NCBI GenBank assembly: GCA_028691175.1
Contig: JAQUZU010000074.1
Coordinates: forward strand, 1-8,492
DNA: 8,492 nt
Origin: Candidatus Kapaibacterium sp.
GTDB taxonomy: Bacteria > Bacteroidota > Ignavibacteria > Kapaibacteriales > UBA2268
Direction: 5' to 3'
Shown in pieces: positions 4,932-8,492 of the stretch. Position 1 is the stretch's first letter. Every line of letters starts with the position of its first letter. The notes under the pieces were generated by a model. The model saw nothing but the letters and a program-made list of their open reading frames with translations. It had not been told where the DNA came from and ran no database searches. The position numbers were made by a program, and so were the translations under genes.

Positions 4932-7397
4932 ATGCAAAATTATACTGATAGAGAAATTAAAGGAACACCATCAAATGAGCGTTCCAAATTTTTCAAACAA
5001 CGATACTTGTCCTCTCCCCTGATGATGGACATTGAATATATTCAACACCTTACCCACTCGCATCAAGAAACGGAAGGTATGGATTATTTGCAGCGTCGTG
5101 CCGTTAATCACGCCTTTGCTCTTTCTAACATTACCCCGGTTATTCATGAGAATGACACCTTGCTGGGAAACAAAACACGCTATATCCGTGGTGCAATTCC
5201 TTATTTGAATTACGCCGCAGACCCGTTCATCAAAGAAATAAAAAATGAAGAACAAGATGCCCAGTCAAAATTTGCCAAGCAGGGTCACGGCGGCGGTATC
5301 GAAAAATCGTTGGCTATGGCTGCCGAAAAAGATCTTGTGGTTGTATCCGGTAAATTTTTGATTAATAAACCCGATTATCAGACTTTTAAAGAACTTTGCG
5401 AGTATTGGAACGGCAAGAGTCTGATGGATTTAGGAAATAAAAAATGGAAATCCGAGTTTCCGCATGCCCGTTTTATCGAAAACGGCTGGGCTGTCGGCAT
5501 GTTCACGGCTCCCCACGAACCATGCCCCGAAGGAAGAATAATCTTGGATTTTGAATTTGCACTCCGCACAGGTTTCCAAGGTATTATTGATCTGTTAGAC
5601 GAAAAAATAAAGAACAACCCGCTCGAAACCGAAAAAATCAGATTCTGGAATGCGGCCAAAATATCCATGAACGGTGCCATCGCTTTTATTCAAAATTATG
5701 CCGATGAAGCACGCAATCAAGCCGAAAAATGTTCTAATCCGCAACGCAGTAAGGAACTTTTGCAACAAGCCGACATTTGCCAAAATATTGCTACTCAGCC
5801 GGCTACTAATTTCAGAGAAGCCATGCAGCTCTATTGGTTCACATACTTGCTCGGACATATCGAAGGCTCACACATGGGCTATTCTCCGGGAAGATTGGAT
5901 TATGTCCTCAATCCTTATTTTAAAAATGACACGTCTGCCTCTTTCGATGATGCCGTAGCCCTTTTTGAAGAAATGTTTGTGAAAATGACACAAATAGAAT
6001 ACATCGCAAGTCTTTCGTGGCAGGGCTTGGGACATGGCAACCTGTATCAAAATGCTATTTTGGGCGGAATTGACGAAAATGGAAACGCCGTGGATAGCGA
6101 CTTATCCATCGCCATCTTGCAAGCTCAGATTAATATGCAGATGACCCAACCTACTTTGTCGGTTTGGTATCACGAAAAGAATAGCGAAAAGTTTTCGATG
6201 AAGGCAATGGAATGTGTGAAGACCGGTGTAGGTTATCCTGCTTTCTTCAATCAAAACACGTATATTGAACATGAAAGAAAAACCTCGGGCCTGCCGCTTC
6301 CGGTGATTCAGAAATATTCTGCCATCGGCGGTTGCACCGAGCCTACTTTGGAAGGCTGCTCTTACGGCATTGTACAAGCAGGCTTTATTAATCACGGCAA
6401 AATCCTCGATTTGACTCTTAACCACGGCGTGGATCCTATTACAAAAATCCGCTTGTTCGAAGATCGTCCGCTTGAATCATATCAAGATGTCAGACAATAT
6501 TATCTGGACATGATGACAGAAACAATTCACAGATGGCAGGCTTATTGGAATATTGTAATGAGCGTTCACCGCGAAACCGTGCCGCTTATTTTCTGCTCGG
6601 CTCTGGTTAATAATTGCATCGAAAACGGAAAAGATATGGACAATGGTGGTGCTTTGCTTAATCAATCTATCACCACTCTTTCTTCCGGAATGGTCAATGT
6701 TGCAAACTCTTTTGCTGTTATCAAAAAACTCTGTTTTGAAGATAAACGATACACATTCAGTCAATTGTGCGATATCGTTCACGACAATTGGGAAGGACAC
6801 GAGGAAGCACACAAATTTGCGACGGACGTGCCGCATTGGGGAAATGACGACGAATACTGCGATTCGATTTTTGTAGACTTCTATCAAGAATATTGTAAGG
6901 CGGTTCGGCAGCAGAACAACTTCTTAGGAAAACCGTACGATCCTTCCATGTTGGCCATTTCTACCCCTGTTCCGTTTGGAAAGGTTTGCGAAGCCTTCCC
7001 CGATGGACGTTATCGCTTTGAAACTATTGCAGATGGCGTTACTTCGGCATTCCCGGGCACGGATTTACACGGACCGACGGCGATTATTCGTTCTTGCTGC
7101 AAAGTTGACCACACCGAAATTCGCGGCGGCTTGCTTAACCTGAAATTCCATCCGTCTGCACTGAAAGGTGAATCCGGCTCCAAAAATCTTATGGCATTGC
7201 TGAAAACATATTTCAGCAAACCAACTTTCCATGTTCAATTCAATGTAGTTGACTCGGAAATGCTCCGCGATGCACAAAAATCCCCCGACAAATATCGTGA
7301 TTTAGTCGTTCGCGTTGCCGGCTTCTCCGCATATTGGGTTGAAATGAGCACCGATTTACAAAACCAAGTTATCTGGCGTACGGAACATCAACTATAA
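4932..7397 (+). CDS. Glycyl radical enzyme of the dehydratase/lyase/decarboxylase group (not a true pyruvate formate-lyase)
   Basis: The 821-residue enzyme would use a stored backbone glycyl radical to make a cysteine thiyl radical that attacks the substrate; it is cytoplasmic and oxygen-sensitive. The C-terminal glycyl loop is RVAGFSAYW (794-802), with the radical on Gly797. The catalytic loop is GGCTEP (466-471), with thiyl Cys468 and probable acid-base Glu470. True pyruvate formate-lyases have two adjacent catalytic cysteines; here Cys468 follows Gly467, so the CxE form of eliminases and decarboxylases applies. The PFL-like barrel spans roughly 10-665 and includes GYSPGRLDY (316-324); the glycine-radical domain is about 695-821. 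Length is typical of diol dehydratases, HypD, CutC and isethionate lyase (about 780-850). No small decarboxylase subunit, microcompartment or transporter gene is adjacent. The substrate is unresolved. The start is preceded by an A-rich leader without Shine-Dalgarno. Its activase follows after one base. Database names such as 'formate C-acetyltransferase' would be misleading. Confidence 0.93.
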   Translation: MQNYTDREIKGTPSNERSKFFKQRYLSSPLMMDIEYIQHLTHSHQETEGMDYLQRRAVNHAFALSNITPVIHENDTLLGNKTRYIRGAIPYLNYAADPFIKEIKNEEQDAQSKFAKQGHGGGIEKSLAMAAEKDLVVVSGKFLINKPDYQTFKELCEYWNGKSLMDLGNKKWKSEFPHARFIENGWAVGMFTAPHEPCPEGRIILDFEFALRTGFQGIIDLLDEKIKNNPLETEKIRFWNAAKISMNGAIAFIQNYADEARNQAEKCSNPQRSKELLQQADICQNIATQPATNFREAMQLYWFTYLLGHIEGSHMGYSPGRLDYVLNPYFKNDTSASFDDAVALFEEMFVKMTQIEYIASLSWQGLGHGNLYQNAILGGIDENGNAVDSDLSIAILQAQINMQMTQPTLSVWYHEKNSEKFSMKAMECVKTGVGYPAFFNQNTYIEHERKTSGLPLPVIQKYSAIGGCTEPTLEGCSYGIVQAGFINHGKILDLTLNHGVDPITKIRLFEDRPLESYQDVRQYYLDMMTETIHRWQAYWNIVMSVHRETVPLIFCSALVNNCIENGKDMDNGGALLNQSITTLSSGMVNVANSFAVIKKLCFEDKRYTFSQLCDIVHDNWEGHEEAHKFATDVPHWGNDDEYCDSIFVDFYQEYCKAVRQQNNFLGKPYDPSMLAISTPVPFGKVCEAFPDGRYRFETIADGVTSAFPGTDLHGPTAIIRSCCKVDHTEIRGGLLNLKFHPSALKGESGSKNLMALLKTYFSKPTFHVQFNVVDSEMLRDAQKSPDKYRDLVVRVAGFSAYWVEMSTDLQNQVIWRTEHQL

Positions 7398-7398
7398 T

Positions 7399-8307
7399 AT
7401 GAACAGATTACGAGTTTTTAATATACAACATTACAGCGTTCACGACGGCCCGGGCATTCGCACCACCGTTTTTCTGAAAGGTTGTCCATTGCGTTGCCAA
7501 TGGTGTTGTAATCCTGAATCACAATCTTTTGAGGCGCAACTTCGTTACGCCTCATTTCATTGTAAGAATTGTCTGCGTTGCGTCCAAGTTTGTCCGCAAC
7601 ATGCTGTTACAGTGCAAAACGGGAAGCCTTCGTTTGATTTCAAAAAATGCAATGCCTGTAATGATCGCAAATGTCTCGATTCCTGCTATTATAACGCACT
7701 ATCTTTAAGCGGGCAGGATTACGAAACAGCTGATTTGATGGATATTATACTTAAAGATAAAGAGTTTTACGACAATTCCGGCGGCGGAGTTACATTCTCC
7801 GGCGGAGAACCGCTTTCGCAGGCAAAGGCTTTATTGCCGATTTTGCAAACTTGCCGCCAAGCCGGTATTCACACAGCAGTTGAAACATGCGGTTTTGTCA
7901 GCGAAAATGAGTTGCTTCAAGTATTGCCGTTTATTAATCTCTTTTTGTTTGATATTAAGATTGTAGATGAACATAGTCATTTGTTCTATACAAAACAGTC
8001 AAATAAACAGATTCTAAGCAATTTAGATATAATATCGAAATCCGGTGCAGACCTTATTGTGCGTGTACCGCTCATTCCGGGCGCCACAGACACGGAAAAG
8101 AACATCGACGACTTGATTCGCGTGTGTCTCGATAAGCATATCCGGGAGGTCAATCTGGAGTTATATCACAAGTTAGGCGTATCCAAGTATGGAGAATATG
8201 GCATGGAATATCAGTTTCAAGAAGACGATAATGAAAGAGATGAACAATTTTTCCGTCAAATTGCCGATAAAATAGAGCTTGCCGGCATTCGTTGCGAATT
8301 TTGTTAG
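7399..8307 (+). CDS. Glycyl-radical enzyme activating protein (radical SAM, with two extra 4Fe-4S clusters)
   Basis: This 302-residue enzyme uses S-adenosylmethionine and a reduced [4Fe-4S] cluster to abstract hydrogen from the partner's glycine, presumably Gly797 of the adjacent enzyme. The radical-SAM motif is CPLRCQWC (CxxxCxxC; Cys29, 33, 36), preceded by DGPGIRTTVFLKG (16-28), a hallmark of these activases. An inserted ferredoxin-like domain holds two further cysteine sets: CKNCLRCVQVC (55-65) and CNACNDRKCLDSC (84-96). This domain separates dehydratase-, decarboxylase- and choline-lyase-type activases from the shorter PflA. FSGGEPL (133-139) is the SAM-binding GGE motif. FDIK (184-187), RVPLIPG (222-228) and LYHKLG (255-260) are further family strings. 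The ATG lies one base after the upstream stop, indicating translational coupling. Length is usual for the class (about 295-320). Confidence 0.95.
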   Translation: MNRLRVFNIQHYSVHDGPGIRTTVFLKGCPLRCQWCCNPESQSFEAQLRYASFHCKNCLRCVQVCPQHAVTVQNGKPSFDFKKCNACNDRKCLDSCYYNALSLSGQDYETADLMDIILKDKEFYDNSGGGVTFSGGEPLSQAKALLPILQTCRQAGIHTAVETCGFVSENELLQVLPFINLFLFDIKIVDEHSHLFYTKQSNKQILSNLDIISKSGADLIVRVPLIPGATDTEKNIDDLIRVCLDKHIREVNLELYHKLGVSKYGEYGMEYQFQEDDNERDEQFFRQIADKIELAGIRCEFC

Positions 8308-8382
8308 TTCCTTCGTTTTTGCACGGCACTATTGCGTTTTCTCCTTCAAATAACATCAATTATCACCGGCTAATTTAGATTT

Positions 8383-8492
8383 ATGGTACAATCAATACGG
8401 TTGTTCGGGCTTTCCGGACAACCGTTTCGCATAATTCAGCTGTTGCGACACATTTATCCAAAAAAATTCGATACAGTTTTGTATTTCAAATT
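8383..8492 (+). CDS. Possible 5' end of a gene, cut by the window edge; function unknown
   Basis: An ATG at 8383 opens a frame with no stop through the last base, giving 36 complete codons. The product begins MVQSIRLFGLSGQPFRI and continues with a mix of hydrophobic and basic residues that looks protein-like. I recognise no family. It lies 75 bases after the activase gene in the same direction and could be a further operon member. A strong hairpin falls inside its first codons, which counts against it or implies regulation. An open frame of this length could also arise by chance. Confidence 0.4.
   Translation, partial: MVQSIRLFGLSGQPFRIIQLLRHIYPKKFDTVLYFK
8398..8424 (+). repeat. 11-bp hairpin after the activase gene
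   Basis: CGGTTGTTCGG (8398-8408) pairs with CCGGACAACCG (8414-8424) around a five-base loop, with one T-G wobble. Only three T residues follow, so it is a weak terminator candidate for the glycyl radical operon. It overlaps the open frame that starts at 8383, so at most one simple reading (terminator or coding) is likely right. Confidence 0.45.

Noticed and set aside
4932..7397. Calling the large enzyme pyruvate formate-lyase (pflB).
   Set aside because: The catalytic loop has Gly-Cys rather than the adjacent Cys-Cys pair, and the activase carries the extra ferredoxin-like domain absent from PflA.
4932..8307. Calling the pair 4-hydroxyphenylacetate decarboxylase (hpdB/hpdA).
   Set aside because: No small cysteine-rich subunit gene lies between the two genes, and the Cys-to-Gly distance seems too short; the substrate is left open.
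8478..8492. TTTTGTATTT near the window end resembles the -33 part of the other promoters.
   Set aside because: The -7 element would lie beyond the window, and the stretch is inside an open reading frame, so it cannot be supported.

Overview
The window looks like a chromosomal segment from an anaerobic member of the Bacteroidota (or a close FCB-group relative). The best evidence is promoter architecture. Three sites fit the Bacteroidota housekeeping consensus exactly (TTTG, 19 bp, TAnnTTTG). One precedes an SRP RNA, one precedes a tRNA, and one precedes a glycyl radical enzyme operon. Most genes also start behind A-rich leaders without a Shine-Dalgarno sequence, as is common in that phylum. 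The oxygen-sensitive glycyl radical enzyme and its radical-SAM activase point to anaerobic metabolism.

Layout, left to right, all on the + strand. (1) 30-1292: an exported protein of unknown function with PD40/WD40-like beta-propeller character. (2) 1336-1479: a complete small bacterial SRP RNA gene with its own promoter and a 3' U-run. (3) 1551-4567: two closely spaced genes, a MalK/UgpC-type ABC ATPase with no permease or binding protein beside it, and a full-length ABC-F translation factor of the YheS/YdiF type. (4) 4592-4736: promoter, tRNA-Lys(CTT) and intrinsic terminator. (5) 4750-4931: a second, near-copy promoter followed by a tRNA-like or mini-ORF stretch and a 9-bp hairpin. This appears to be the leader of the next operon. 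(6) 4932-8307: a glycyl radical enzyme and its activating enzyme, separated by one base and almost certainly co-translated. (7) 8308-8492: a short intergenic gap, then a possible gene start running off the window.

The window mixes core information-processing genes (SRP RNA, tRNA-Lys, ABC-F) with one metabolic module. The catalytic motif Gly-Cys-Thr-Glu-Pro shows the glycyl radical enzyme is not a true pyruvate formate-lyase. It belongs with the eliminases and decarboxylases, but its substrate cannot be read from the sequence. The most unusual feature is the leader of this operon: its promoter looks duplicated from the neighbouring tRNA-Lys promoter, and the transcript start carries a short tRNA D-arm-like string. 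I see no insertion sequences, CRISPR arrays, phage genes or microcompartment genes.
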